Notes: generated from the letters alone by a model not told the origin. 64,000 nucleotides of DNA from Pseudo-nitzschia pungens (GCA_037355855.1 CM074762.1:1922001-1986000), one strand, 5' to 3'; positions 11,030 to 20,561 are shown, counted from the first letter of the stretch. Numbers and translations: made by a program.

Positions 11030-11438
11030 GAAAAGGACGAAAAAGAAGACGAGAGTTAAGAAGAAATGAATGAAGTATTTCGACGTAACTTGTAAAGTTA
11101 CATCACTAAGGGAAAAGATTCGAATCAATGAAAGTTAATGAACAGCAATGGGTGTTGCAGACTAGTAATAATGCGATATCAAAATAGAAATTGAAGAAAG
11201 AAAGCTAAATGAATTTGAAACAGGTGATCTCTACATGTAGTGACTACATTATAAAAACTAGCGAGCTGGCGAAGTGCGTTGTTACTTCGTTTGATTGATT
11301 CCAGAATATGGGTATCTCTAAAGTCGCCAACGTCACAGATGTTTCCACGAGGAAGAGCAATCACCACGGCCAGGATGGCACACGTGATACCGACAGACAA
11401 CTGTGCTCTGTTTCATTGTGCATGCTTCTCCCATTTCG
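11030..11438. other. convergent intergenic spacer
   Basis: Spacer between the 3 prime ends of the AT-hook gene (plus) and the galectin-RRM gene (minus), so it should hold both 3 prime UTRs and polyadenylation sites. No other feature was seen. Confidence 0.5.
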
Positions 11439-13181
11439 TTACCAATCTCCGCCACCTATTGTCTCGCCTCTTTCTTTGGCTGCACGTTCCTCCATGAGCG
11501 CTTCGTGCTTCGTCCGTCTGGCCCGATTGATCTTGTAAGGGAAATCTGATCCCGGCATTTGTTGCATGGCCACGTCGCACATGCGTTCTGTTTCGAATTC
11601 GACAAATGCGTAGGTGGAATTTTTCGGCACAATACACGAAACACCTCGTGCCCCACCGTATTTGCGAAAGACACGCTCGAGCTCGGCTGTTCGCAATTCG
11701 ACCTGTTGGTCGGTTCGAATTTTTCGCAGCCCAGAAACAAAGAGCTTTTTGGGATGGACGGAATCGAAGGCGTCGACCCCTGCAACGTTCGAAACATCTT
11801 CTTTTGCCATTGGTTCCTTGTTTCCCCACCAGGCCTTGTAGACTGTCCAGTTTTCCGTACTTCGATAGTCATCGCAACTCGGAAATTGAAGGACCAACTT
11901 GCAAGGCCGAGAGGGCAATTCGACTCTGTGCTCCAATCGTGCCACGTGCTTGCCTTCTACGAAAACGTCAAATCCATCCCCATTAATCTGAATCATGAGC
12001 GTCGAGGAAGGCTGACCAAACATGAGAGGAACCTGTGAAAGGGGAAGCTGTACCGCCCTGCCCCAAATTCCTTTCTGTTTGTCGTTGACAACGAGTTGGC
12101 CGCCTTTTTGACGTTGGCGGGGATTAAAATGAAACAAAATAGAGTCGAAATCGTTGTGGTTTGGACCAGCAATATTGAAACTGAATCTTCTCGAGTCGCT
12201 GGGTGCCTGGAACTTCAGAGCAAGAGTATTGGGGCCTTCTCCGTTGTTGGCTTTGGTAATGTCGAAATCTTCCAGTTCAACCATGAATGCTCCGTCATTG
12301 GGATCTCGTGGTCTGTAATCTGGTGGCGACCAGGAGGGTTCCAGCAAAACTTTGCCCTTCCAGGCCTTGAGTCCCAGCTTTTCGGAAAAGTCGTGCGGTG
12401 GAGTTTTTGTGGTCATCATCTTCGACAGTAGAGATGGTCCCTCTCCAAAGCGGGTCGGAGACAAGGCCGACTCATTGTCGTCTAGCTTCTTTCGTTTCAG
12501 CATGGGTTGGAAATCCATATCGTTGTCGTCGGCTGTTTGGAGGAGTTCGTTTCGCATTTGTTCCTCTTTCTCCTTGGCAACCATTTCCTGCGCCTTGGCT
12601 AGTTTCTTTTCTTCTACTTCGTCGCGGAGAGCCTTCAACTCGTCTTCTGCCGCGTCCGCATCGCTTTCGTCCTGATCGTCTTCATCGGACGAAGACATGA
12701 TTGCATCGGCATCATCTGTTTCCATAGCGGCAGCAGCCTTCTTTTTCGATTTTTTCGCACTTTTCCTTTTCTTGATGGCAGATGCCAGGGCAGCAGAGGC
12801 CGCATCTGCATCTACCCGATCCTCGTCGTCGTCGTCGTCGAGGTCTTGTTCCTTCATTTCTGCCTCTGCCGCGGCCGCTGCGGCATAAATATGCTCTCGT
12901 GCCTTCTTTTCCTTGAGTCGCAGGACCTCTCGTTCGTAAATTTTTACTGTATCGTACATTTGTAGCAGGCTCCGTTCCTGGTCGGTGTATTCAAACTCCT
13001 TCGGCATTTGCGACGGAGCCGTTAGATGAAATTTTGTGGCATGGGCTTCCACCTTTACGAGATTCGCGTGGTCTCTCCACGTAGTAAAATCCAGTTTCTT
13101 GCCATCTGGCGTCATCTCTTCTGCCAATTCCTTGGCGGGACGAGTGGGAGATTTGATTTTAATACTGATTTGACCCGACAT
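11439..13181 (-). CDS. galectin-domain and RRM fusion protein, probably nuclear
   Basis: 580 residues from the ATG at 13181. The N-terminal 100 residues end in a helical, charged stretch. Then come acidic runs and the basic patch KKRKSAKKSKKK at about 135-150 (a likely nuclear localisation signal), and a second one, KRKK, near 228. Residues about 310-430 resemble a galectin carbohydrate-recognition domain: FSFNIAGP, FHFNPRQ (near 350), VVND and IW. The usual W-G-x-E-x-R is replaced by WGRAVQ, so a key sugar-contact Glu appears absent and classical galactoside binding may be lost. Residues about 477-560 form an RNA recognition motif with RNP2 KLFVSGL and RNP1 YAFVEFET. The C-terminus is basic and then GGGDW. 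The domain pair points to an RNA-processing role; it is not a combination I know as a named family. Confidence 0.8.
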   Translation of the reverse strand: MSGQISIKIKSPTRPAKELAEEMTPDGKKLDFTTWRDHANLVKVEAHATKFHLTAPSQMPKEFEYTDQERSLLQMYDTVKIYEREVLRLKEKKAREHIYAAAAAAEAEMKEQDLDDDDDEDRVDADAASAALASAIKKRKSAKKSKKKAAAAMETDDADAIMSSSDEDDQDESDADAAEDELKALRDEVEEKKLAKAQEMVAKEKEEQMRNELLQTADDNDMDFQPMLKRKKLDDNESALSPTRFGEGPSLLSKMMTTKTPPHDFSEKLGLKAWKGKVLLEPSWSPPDYRPRDPNDGAFMVELEDFDITKANNGEGPNTLALKFQAPSDSRRFSFNIAGPNHNDFDSILFHFNPRQRQKGGQLVVNDKQKGIWGRAVQLPLSQVPLMFGQPSSTLMIQINGDGFDVFVEGKHVARLEHRVELPSRPCKLVLQFPSCDDYRSTENWTVYKAWWGNKEPMAKEDVSNVAGVDAFDSVHPKKLFVSGLRKIRTDQQVELRTAELERVFRKYGGARGVSCIVPKNSTYAFVEFETERMCDVAMQQMPGSDFPYKINRARRTKHEALMEERAAKERGETIGGGDW

Positions 13182-13789
13182 GACTTTTCTATCTCAGAAG
13201 AACCGACAAAAGTTGTTGCAGCGAAGAGAAAAAATACATCCAATCAGGCAGGAAGTGTCACCAAAGAATGAAATGACCAAAAAAAAACTGAAAACGTCCG
13301 AACGATGTAGTGTTGTCTAGTTAGTACTTTGTTCGACTCGAATAGCCTTTGCTCAGAGCTAACAAGCAGTCAACCTCCCAGGATCTGGGGTGTGTGCAGT
13401 AATAGGCAGTGGGGTTTTTGCTTCTTGTTTTGCTCGTATTCGAAGTGCTCGATGCACGATGATACGATGATACGATCTACTTTGTGGTACGGTACTTCGT
13501 ACTTGTATTCCGAAAAGGGGTGATGGTCTCGTTTTACAATGGGAAGGGGGGAATTCAAAAAATAATGATACATTGCGCCGACCAAACTAAATCTTACCAG
13601 TACTAAAATTAGTAAAAATTGTCCTAAAGTAACTTAGTAGAATACTGCTGAGAAGTAAAGAAAATACTACTTCTGCTAATAGCAATACGATCATGAGATT
13701 CTAATAAGTATTTTCAATTTTCTATTTCCGCACCTCCAACTTTGTACTCATAAACCTTACTTCGTGTTAAATTAAAATTGTGAAAAGAA
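13182..13789. other. AT-rich intergenic spacer bordering the transposon island
   Basis: Upstream region of the galectin-RRM gene, ending at the left edge of the split-repeat element. It includes an A-run at 13276-13282 and TACTTCGTAC-like words. No gene is supported. Confidence 0.5.
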
Positions 13790-14127
13790 TGTTGGGCAAG
13801 ACACAGGTCACCGCAACTGCAGGATGCGGGTGGGGACACGCCCGCACCACCACGCGCACCACCTGTGAACTTACCGCGCGCGCCGTGACGAGCACTACGA
13901 CGTATGTGAGGAAGGTCCCAATGGTAGGTAGGTAAGTATCACGAGAGGGCCGACAGCGCGCGTACCGTAGACGGGCACAACGTGGTGCCCGCACAAGGTA
14001 CGCAGCCGCTACCGGGCACGGAGGTGCGGGACGATGCCTTCCCCATCTGCTCACCTCATTGTCCCTTGGCCAACACCAAGCCGACGACAATGAGGAGTGC
14101 TGTTCCCTGTGGGAGCGGATCAACAAA
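13790..14127 (+). repeat. split direct repeat A1
   Basis: Left-end copy of the 338-bp A repeat, from TGTTGGGCAAGACACAGG to GAGCGGATCAACAAA, identical by eye to 16829-17166. Near its right end CCTCATTGTC and GACAATGAGG form a 10-bp stem enclosing a smaller CTTGG/CCAAG stem, so the transcript could fold into a stable hairpin. Confidence 0.9.
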
Positions 14128-14231
14128 CCTATTCCTTCTCCCCAGCCATACACCTCCACACAATACACACCAATACCAACACCACCCACGCCCACACGCT
14201 GGCTACCCCAGCACGCTGGCTACCCCAGCCC

Positions 14232-14387
14232 CCGATCCAGCCGATCACGATCCTGCCGATCAACCCCGGACCACACCGTGCCCCCCTGCTGGCTACCCCA
14301 GCACACTAACCACCCCAACACCACCCCGATCCTGTCGATCACGATCCTGTCGATCACGATCCTGTCGATCACGATCCTGTCGATCAC
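14232..14387 (+). repeat. 15-bp tandem repeat inside the split-repeat element
   Basis: Four perfect copies of GATCCTGTCGATCAC at 14328-14387, with two degenerate copies at 14232-14261. Just before these are two copies of a 17-bp GCTGGCTACCCCAG-containing unit. The open frames crossing this region are therefore Pro/Arg/Ser low-complexity and not convincing proteins. Confidence 0.9.
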
Positions 14388-14889
14388 TCCCACCCCGTCG
14401 CCAACACCACGCGACTCCCCACTGGTTGGCTACCCCACCCATACTCCCGCCACCCGGTCCCGCCGACCACCCGCCCCGGACTACCCGCCCCGCCAACCAA
14501 AAAACCGCGGTTTCCCCTATCCCCCCGCGCGCCAGCCCCAAACTTTTGACACCAACCCTGACACCACCCCTCGCCAACCAGAGCGATCGAACCGTTGACA
14601 CATCCCCTAGCGATCGAACCGTTGACACATTCCCTCGCCAGCCCCTCCCTGACACTTACCCTCGCCACTCCACAACTTCCCACCCAACCCCTCCCCTGCG
14701 CATCCACTCCCCCACTCTCACAAACCCGATCTCATTCAACCACACAAACAAGTCCCGAACATACACCATGCCCCCCATCACGCAACGGCTCCCCCCACAA
14801 CCCTAAAGAAGCCCGGACTGTTTCTTACCCGCCGCCTCCATTTTCTCTGGTGGTGCACTCACCTCGGTATCTTCCCAGCACTGTTTCCT

Positions 14890-15595
14890 GTGATCGACTC
14901 CCGCATCACCACCGAGGCCCTGAACCTCCTCCTCGCTAACTACGCCCGCCATCTCCTCACTGGCCACAGCCTCCTTTGCAAGTGCATCAAAGCTGACACC
15001 GCTAGCAAATATCTCTTGGCTGCCAGTACCCTTCTAGCCCATTTTGACCCCGTCCCTGACCGGGATGCCCGCAAAGAGTCCCCGCTCCGCACCGGCTTGT
15101 GCCCGGACATCACCGCTGTCCTCCGCGAGGCCCGCCGTTACGAGTCGGTCCCCGACCGCAAGGAACCAGTCACCATCGCCATGCAGCAACACCTCCTAAC
15201 TGCCTCGGCGACCGAGCCCCCCGATTCCCTTCCCGCCACCCTCGCGGACTGGCTTACCGTTGGCCTCGCCGCTGGCTTCCGTAAGAGTGAGTGGTGCCAG
15301 ACTCACAGCCACCGGTGCCTTGGCACGTTTGCCCGCAGCCCTTCGGGCGACTGTGTCGCCCTCATCCCGGCTGACATCACCCTGTTAGACCGCCATGGGA
15401 ACCTCCTCCCCCATCCTTCCGGCCTCGCCTCCCCCAGCTCCGTGATGCGTGTCTGCGTCCGATGGCGATGGCAAAAGAATGGCGAACGGAATGCTGTGAA
15501 AGGATTTTCTCGCAACTCAACCGCTTCCCTCGATTTGGTCGCGGCGCAACCTCAGCAGCCCTCCTTCCGACCGAAAGGTCCTGAACACTCTTCCG
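14890..15595 (+). pseudogene. truncated tyrosine recombinase (N-terminal half)
   Basis: The frame is open from a GTG at 14890. It encodes a helical core-binding-like region (residues about 1-95, ending VPDRKEPVT), then ADWLTVGLAAGFRKSEW, which fits the first catalytic Arg box of phage-integrase-type recombinases, then a strand region ending WQKNGERN. The second half of the fold, with the H-x-x-R box and the catalytic Tyr, is not found in any frame downstream. After about 15595 this frame becomes Pro/Arg-rich and non-protein-like. The overall pattern resembles recombinases of DIRS-like or Crypton-like elements that are common in diatoms. It should not be active alone, so any mobility would need an enzyme from another copy. 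Confidence 0.6.
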
Positions 15596-16363
15596 CTCAC
15601 CTCTGCCAATCGAAACCTCACCTGCTACTCGGACCGCCCGCTCGAGACTCCCACCGGCCCCCGCCCGTGGCTCGCCAAGTTGCAAACCCTGTACGCCAAC
15701 CCCGCGGGTGCGGCTGTTGCCTCTGCCTTGGATACACTCGACATGGTCCATCCTTACGGCCCCCACTACCAAACCGCTGTCACCAACTTCCGCCTTGCCT
15801 ATACCGTCTACCACGGGGTTCACTACGCCGAGCCCGTCCCGGCACCCACCACCGCCGCCATCGACCGTCTCCTGGCCTGCGTTACCACCGCCCGTCCTTC
15901 CCTCGACGTCCCGCTTTCGACCAGCCCCGACCCTAACCAGGCCTTGGTCGCTACTCTCACCGCCTTTGGGCTTGAGTCCTCCCCCGGCGACGACGTGACC
16001 ACCCGTATGGGCACCACCGCCTGCCCCTTCCTCCTGTGCCTCCACGTCCCCACCCTTATTGACTACCACGGGCACTACGTCTTCGGTGTCGTCATCCCTA
16101 ATGGCCGTATCCTTTTCCCTTGCTCAACACGGGGCAAGGTCTTGTGCCAATTTCCCGCGAAGACCACCCAAGCTAGCTTCATGGCGAATGTTGCCACCGC
16201 CTACGGCGCTTCCCGCAGCACGCTCGCTCCGACCTCAAGCTACGCCTTTGTCTTTCCTCCCACACGCGTCTCCACCACCCCCCTTCCCCCGGCCCCCGTC
16301 GTGGGCCCACTTGCTCCGGCCCCCGTGGGACCACCCGCTCCGGCTCCCGCGAACGCCGCATAG
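15500..16363 (+). CDS. unknown ORF of the split-repeat element
   Basis: Open in one frame from 15500 (after a TGA at 15497) to the stop at 16363, up to 287 codons, in the +1 frame relative to the recombinase fragment. The first ATG is at 15743. The product is not low-complexity in its centre (NFRLAYTVYHGVHYAEP; LCLHVPTLIDYHGHYVFGVV; VLCQFPAKTTQASFMANVAT) but ends in a Pro/Ala/Val repeat tail. No catalytic motif of reverse transcriptase, RNase H or recombinase is visible. It may be a Gag-like or accessory product, or the far part of a frame-shifted larger protein. Confidence 0.45.
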   Translation, partial: KDFLATQPLPSIWSRRNLSSPPSDRKVLNTLPLTSANRNLTCYSDRPLETPTGPRPWLAKLQTLYANPAGAAVASALDTLDMVHPYGPHYQTAVTNFRLAYTVYHGVHYAEPVPAPTTAAIDRLLACVTTARPSLDVPLSTSPDPNQALVATLTAFGLESSPGDDVTTRMGTTACPFLLCLHVPTLIDYHGHYVFGVVIPNGRILFPCSTRGKVLCQFPAKTTQASFMANVATAYGASRSTLAPTSSYAFVFPPTRVSTTPLPPAPVVGPLAPAPVGPPAPAPANAA

Positions 16364-16421
16364 GTTGCCTAACTGTTCGCGCCCTGCGCTTTAAGCCCCG
16401 TTAGACAACCCTCCCACCCTA

Positions 16422-16447
16422 TTTTTTTTTTTTTTTTTTTTTTTTTT
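16422..16447 (+). repeat. poly-T tract
   Basis: A run of 26 T residues 103 bp before the B1 repeat. On the minus strand this is a poly-A tract, which could come from an inserted retrotransposed 3 prime end or act as a priming or termination site of the element. Confidence 0.95.
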
Positions 16448-16550
16448 CCGGCTGTACTCGTCAACTTCGAGAGTGGCGGTGGCTCGATCTTCCATTCGCG
16501 CTTCACCCCCTCTTCGAGCGGGTTCACGAACTCTCCTCTCCACCCGTTGT

Positions 16551-16828
16551 GGCAAGGACTCTCTGTGCACTGTACTAACCCTACATACCCCTACTACATA
16601 GGGGTCCCACCCCGATTAGGGTTCGGGTTAGTGACTAGATAGCTACCGCGCACACGCGCGCGCACGCTATACCACACATTCGCCTAAAGCTTCGTCAATC
16701 CGCCATCACTACAGAATAGACATAGTGTATACCGCGTATGACCTAGTATAGACAAATGTGAGCACAGAGTACGTGCACTCCGAAGTTGACGTACACCCGA
16801 GACGGCGCCGGGGTATCCCATAGGATAC
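16551..16828 (+). repeat. split direct repeat B1
   Basis: 278 bp, identical by eye to B2. It ends in the imperfect palindrome GTATCC-CATA-GGATAC and abuts A2 directly. It also contains ACCCCTACTACATAGGGGT, another short inverted repeat. Confidence 0.9.
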
Positions 16829-17166
16829 TGTTGGGCAAGACACAGGTCACCGCAACTGCAGGATGCGGGTGGGGACACGCCCGCACCACCACGCGCACCA
16901 CCTGTGAACTTACCGCGCGCGCCGTGACGAGCACTACGACGTATGTGAGGAAGGTCCCAATGGTAGGTAGGTAAGTATCACGAGAGGGCCGACAGCGCGC
17001 GTACCGTAGACGGGCACAACGTGGTGCCCGCACAAGGTACGCAGCCGCTACCGGGCACGGAGGTGCGGGACGATGCCTTCCCCATCTGCTCACCTCATTG
17101 TCCCTTGGCCAACACCAAGCCGACGACAATGAGGAGTGCTGTTCCCTGTGGGAGCGGATCAACAAA
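16829..17166 (+). repeat. split direct repeat A2
   Basis: 338 bp, identical by eye to A1, placed directly after B1. It is followed by an 18-bp spacer before B2. Confidence 0.9.
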
Positions 17167-17184
17167 ACTCCCGCCCGCCCACCC

Positions 17185-17462
17185 GGCAAGGACTCTCTGT
17201 GCACTGTACTAACCCTACATACCCCTACTACATAGGGGTCCCACCCCGATTAGGGTTCGGGTTAGTGACTAGATAGCTACCGCGCACACGCGCGCGCACG
17301 CTATACCACACATTCGCCTAAAGCTTCGTCAATCCGCCATCACTACAGAATAGACATAGTGTATACCGCGTATGACCTAGTATAGACAAATGTGAGCACA
17401 GAGTACGTGCACTCCGAAGTTGACGTACACCCGAGACGGCGCCGGGGTATCCCATAGGATAC
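17185..17462 (+). repeat. split direct repeat B2
   Basis: 278 bp, identical by eye to B1. It forms the right end of the element and finishes with the same GTATCCCATAGGATAC palindrome. Confidence 0.9.
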
Positions 17463-17631
17463 CTCTACCGTAGAACACAAGTAAACCTAAGATTATTGTC
17501 TGATCGCAGCACCAGAATACTTCGTAATACAGTACCAGTATGTTTGTTAGCGAACCTAATCTCACGGAACGGTATGATACAATACACGTGTACATTTCTT
17601 GAGATACTCAAAATTTCCTAATACACGTAAT

Positions 17632-17653
17632 GAGTGATTCCCGAAACTAATAT
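17632..17653 (+). repeat. left terminal inverted repeat of the Harbinger element
   Basis: A 22-bp match to the reverse complement of 20688-20709 with no mismatch. Confidence 0.9.
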
Positions 17654-17988
17654 GTGTAATATCATATCCTAAATTCAATGTCCACATTGTTTTTGGCGCA
17701 CCCAACGGACAGGCATTAAAAACGGATGACAGACAGGCGTGCAGAAGGCCTATTTTGGAATTTGGAATCTTGTTTCCAAAAACAAAAATACTCTCTTTAT
17801 TCCCTACCCGCGCCTCTATCGCCAATTTTTAGCGCGCCAGCAACCCTTTAGTGCTTCGAAATTTTCTTGTACCTTCAGTTTAACTCGCTGTTTTTTTGCC
17901 TTTGCTATCCTCAACAACAGGGGGGAGTTGTATCTCCAACAAAAAACTTTTTTTTTCGATCGAAAATAACAATAACAACACCACGACC

Positions 17989-19164
17989 ATGTCTCTGGAG
18001 CTACTGTGCTACTACCTCTGGGACGAATGTCCCGATTACAACGATCCACGATTATCGATTGAAGATCGAAGGTTTAGAGATCGCAGAACCCCACGAATTG
18101 CAATTAGAAGATATAATCTTTCCCCCTTCCTCTACATGTTTAGATCCGGCAACGAGCAAGCGCTCTTGAATTGCTGTGGAGTAAACCATGAAGTATTTGA
18201 CGAGATGCTTGGTTTGTTTCAACCTTTGTATGATACTTATACATATGACATCGACACTGGAATTATTAGGAAGATGAAGAGGAATACAGGAAGAAAAAGG
18301 GAACTCGATGCAACCGGTTGTCTGGGACTCCTGTTGTATTGGTTCCGAACCAGAGGATCAGCGGCAAGAGGGATAGGCTGGGCTTTTGGTGTAACTGCTA
18401 CTCCCATGTACAAATGGATCCGATTCGCTCGTAGGATCCTTCTCGCAGCACTGCAAACACATCCCCTTGCAGAAATTAGGTTGCCAACTGCTGAGGAGGT
18501 TGAGAGATACATTGAAGCCCTTGCTGCAAAATATCCGGTCTTAGGGCAGTACAGGGTGTGGGGCGCCTGTGATGGTCTTAAACTTCCGTTCGAGAAATCG
18601 TGTAACTGGATTATACAGAACAAATTCTACAATGGATGGACTACTGGAACTTTCATTAACTCGGTTCTTCTATTTGCACCGGATGGAAAGATCCGGGGAG
18701 CTATATTGAATGCACCTGGCTGCTGGCATGATAGTACCATTTCTGACTACGGCCTATACGACAAGATGGAGAAGGTGTTCGATGATTTCAATGCAAGGGT
18801 AGTGGTCGACTCAGCGTTCCACAAACAAACCAAAGACTTCCTTATCAAGAGTGGACAACAAGATCCTGACACACCACACGACGTGGTACTCAACAATGCT
18901 GCAACGAGTTGCCGCCAACTCTCTGAGTGGGGGATGAGACAGATCCAGGGTGGGTTTCCTCGACTGAAAGACAACATGTCCTTGGAAAATAGTGGAGAGA
19001 GGAAGGTCATACTCCATCTTGCAATGCTCTTATACAACTATCAGACGTCGAGAGTACAGATCAATACAATCCTCAACACCTTCATGAGCGAGACCAAAGG
19101 GTTCTTTTCTTATGACTTGATTCCAAACGACACGGCGAACGACTTCTTTGACAATCTTAATTAG
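17989..19164 (+). CDS. PIF/Harbinger transposase (DDE superfamily)
   Basis: 391 residues. The ATG at 17989 (GACCATGTCTC) was chosen; the longer upstream frame has no ATG and reads through a T-rich stretch. Residues about 105-150 form a helix-turn-helix-like region (GRKRELDATGCLGLLLYWF). The catalytic DDE triad is visible: the first Asp in GACDGLKLP near 193, the second in VVVDSAFHK near 271, and the Glu in LSEWGM near 312. PGCWHDSTI, also typical of the family, lies between the first two. It cuts and pastes the surrounding element, normally together with the Myb-like partner encoded convergently at 19301-20149. The length is usual for the family and there is no frameshift or stop. Confidence 0.93.
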   Translation: MSLELLCYYLWDECPDYNDPRLSIEDRRFRDRRTPRIAIRRYNLSPFLYMFRSGNEQALLNCCGVNHEVFDEMLGLFQPLYDTYTYDIDTGIIRKMKRNTGRKRELDATGCLGLLLYWFRTRGSAARGIGWAFGVTATPMYKWIRFARRILLAALQTHPLAEIRLPTAEEVERYIEALAAKYPVLGQYRVWGACDGLKLPFEKSCNWIIQNKFYNGWTTGTFINSVLLFAPDGKIRGAILNAPGCWHDSTISDYGLYDKMEKVFDDFNARVVVDSAFHKQTKDFLIKSGQQDPDTPHDVVLNNAATSCRQLSEWGMRQIQGGFPRLKDNMSLENSGERKVILHLAMLLYNYQTSRVQINTILNTFMSETKGFFSYDLIPNDTANDFFDNLN

Positions 19165-19300
19165 CGTTCCGATTTTTCGGTTCCGATTTTTCGGTGAAGA
19201 GTTTTTCTTTGTCAGCTATATAACATGTTCCTTTTGTTAAGGCTAATCACTATTTCGAACGCTAATTCAGAATAAAAAAAAATTTTTTTTTTTAAATCGA

Positions 19301-20149
19301 TTACAAAAGAAGACTATCATCGCTATCACTGTCACTGTCACTACTATCGATATCGATTTGACGTCGGCGCTTCTTCCCTGTAACAGGAGCAGGAACAGGA
19401 GCAGGAGCAGGAGGAGCAGGAGCAGGGACAGCAGCAATGGCAGCGGCGACAGCAGGATTATTCGCAGCAAACATGTTCTTAGAGAACTCTACAGCGCCTG
19501 CAACACAAACTTGGAGAGCTTCCAACATCATCTTTCGATGATCCTTCGCGTCTTCCAAGGCTTGTTTCTGCAACTTTACAGAGCGCTTCATGACTTTAAC
19601 CACATTATCTTTGTTTACTCTTTCTCTTTTGTTGTATTGTCTCTTTGATGTAGTAGTATGAGGACAGCAACTTGCCATAGCAGAAACAGAAGAAGCCGAA
19701 GTGATCCCAGGAGTCAAAACAGCAGGAGATTCGACCGGTGTAGCGTCGTCAGCAGTTGATAGTTGAGAGGGTTGACCAAGTGGTGGGGCGTCTTCCGGAG
19801 TGTTCTTGTTTGTGAACTCTCCAGTTTCAAGGTTATAGACCTCATCTTCTGCATCACCAAGTTCGGCCCTCTCGCCAATCAAACGTTTGATTGTCTTTGC
19901 CTCTCTGACTTCCCATGGGCAGTTCGGATCTCCAGTTGGAACTTGCTTCCTGTGGTAGGTCGCATACTTCCTTCTAATGGACTCCACCTCTCTTCCCGGG
20001 GGGAATTTTTCTGCATGTCTATCAGCAACACGCTGCCACTCTTCTGGTCCGATTGGTAAGATCTCCCTCATCACAGCAAAGAGGTGCCTGAGTTCCGGCT
20101 CTGTGTAGTTCCCAGAGCCAGGTCTCCGGCCTCCTTGACTCGTAGGCAT
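19301..20149 (-). CDS. Myb/SANT-like DNA-binding partner of the Harbinger transposase
   Basis: 282 residues from the ATG at 20149; the extended frame upstream has only a non-ATG start. Residues about 10-100 form the DNA-binding part: GSGNYTEPELRHLFAVM, then LPIGPEEWQRVADRHAEKF, REVESIRRKY and PTGDPNCPWEVREAK. This resembles the trihelix/SANT-like domain (DUF6818-like) widespread in stramenopile and fungal transposons. The middle is Thr/Ser/Pro-rich. A helical section follows at about 170-215, then an Ala/Pro linker with a repeated APAP pattern, a basic nuclear signal (KKRRR), and an acidic Ser-Asp tail. In PIF/Harbinger elements this protein brings the transposase into the nucleus and onto the ends of the element. 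Confidence 0.88.
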   Translation of the reverse strand: MPTSQGGRRPGSGNYTEPELRHLFAVMREILPIGPEEWQRVADRHAEKFPPGREVESIRRKYATYHRKQVPTGDPNCPWEVREAKTIKRLIGERAELGDAEDEVYNLETGEFTNKNTPEDAPPLGQPSQLSTADDATPVESPAVLTPGITSASSVSAMASCCPHTTTSKRQYNKRERVNKDNVVKVMKRSVKLQKQALEDAKDHRKMMLEALQVCVAGAVEFSKNMFAANNPAVAAAIAAVPAPAPPAPAPVPAPVTGKKRRRQIDIDSSDSDSDSDDSLLL

Positions 20150-20561
20150 GATGATTTTCCTCCTTATTGTTATCGATTTTGGAATTTCTAAATTGTGTAC
20201 AGATTTCCTTCCGCAAAATTCACACCATCGAACCGGAGCCACCGTCGGAGCCGCGTTCCTTCTCATTTCATGGCCTGCCAGCATCCCTGTACCATCTTGA
20301 GTCAGCAGCGTCATTGTTCTTCAGTTTGGATGGTTGGGAATAAAAGAGGTGCAAAAAAACAGCGACAGCAGCAACAAGAGTGCCATCACGGACTGTGGCA
20401 AAGAAAAAAAGGAAAAAGGTTAACAAAAAAACATACTCCGAGTGGCCGAAAAACAAACACATCTTTGTCGACCGTTGGGTGACTGAAATCCGTTGAGTGA
20501 CTGAAATTTGAGACTCGATTCTTGTTTTCAAGATTCCTTGAAAATATGAATTGGTCCTTAA

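Larger units (their letters stand above)
13790..17462 (+). mobile_element. tyrosine-recombinase retroelement-like unit with split direct repeats (Ngaro/PAT-type layout)
   Basis: A 3.67-kb GC-rich unit laid out as A1 (13790-14127), an internal part, B1 (16551-16828), A2 (16829-17166), then after 18 bp B2 (17185-17462). A1 and A2 are both 338 bp and B1 and B2 both 278 bp, each pair identical by eye. Split direct repeats of the form A1-ORFs-B1A2-B2 are known from Ngaro, PAT and VIPER elements of the DIRS order, which carry a tyrosine recombinase and make no target-site duplication; none is seen here. The internal part holds a recombinase N-terminal half (14890 to about 15595) and an unrelated frame (15500-16363). 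I found no reverse transcriptase or RNase H, so it looks internally deleted and non-autonomous. The perfect repeats imply recent movement. Confidence 0.8.

Noticed and set aside
13982..14806. 274-residue Pro/Thr/Ser frame in the split-repeat element as a Gag protein
   Set aside because: Starts within A1 at a GTG and is largely translated tandem repeat; no Gag-like or zinc-knuckle motif.
16560..16680. TTAGGG-like and CCCTA-like words in the B repeats as telomeric DNA
   Set aside because: Only isolated single copies within a longer unique repeat; no tandem array.
13790..17462. Reverse transcriptase or RNase H in the split-repeat element
   Set aside because: No YxDD-type or RNase H motif found in any frame examined.
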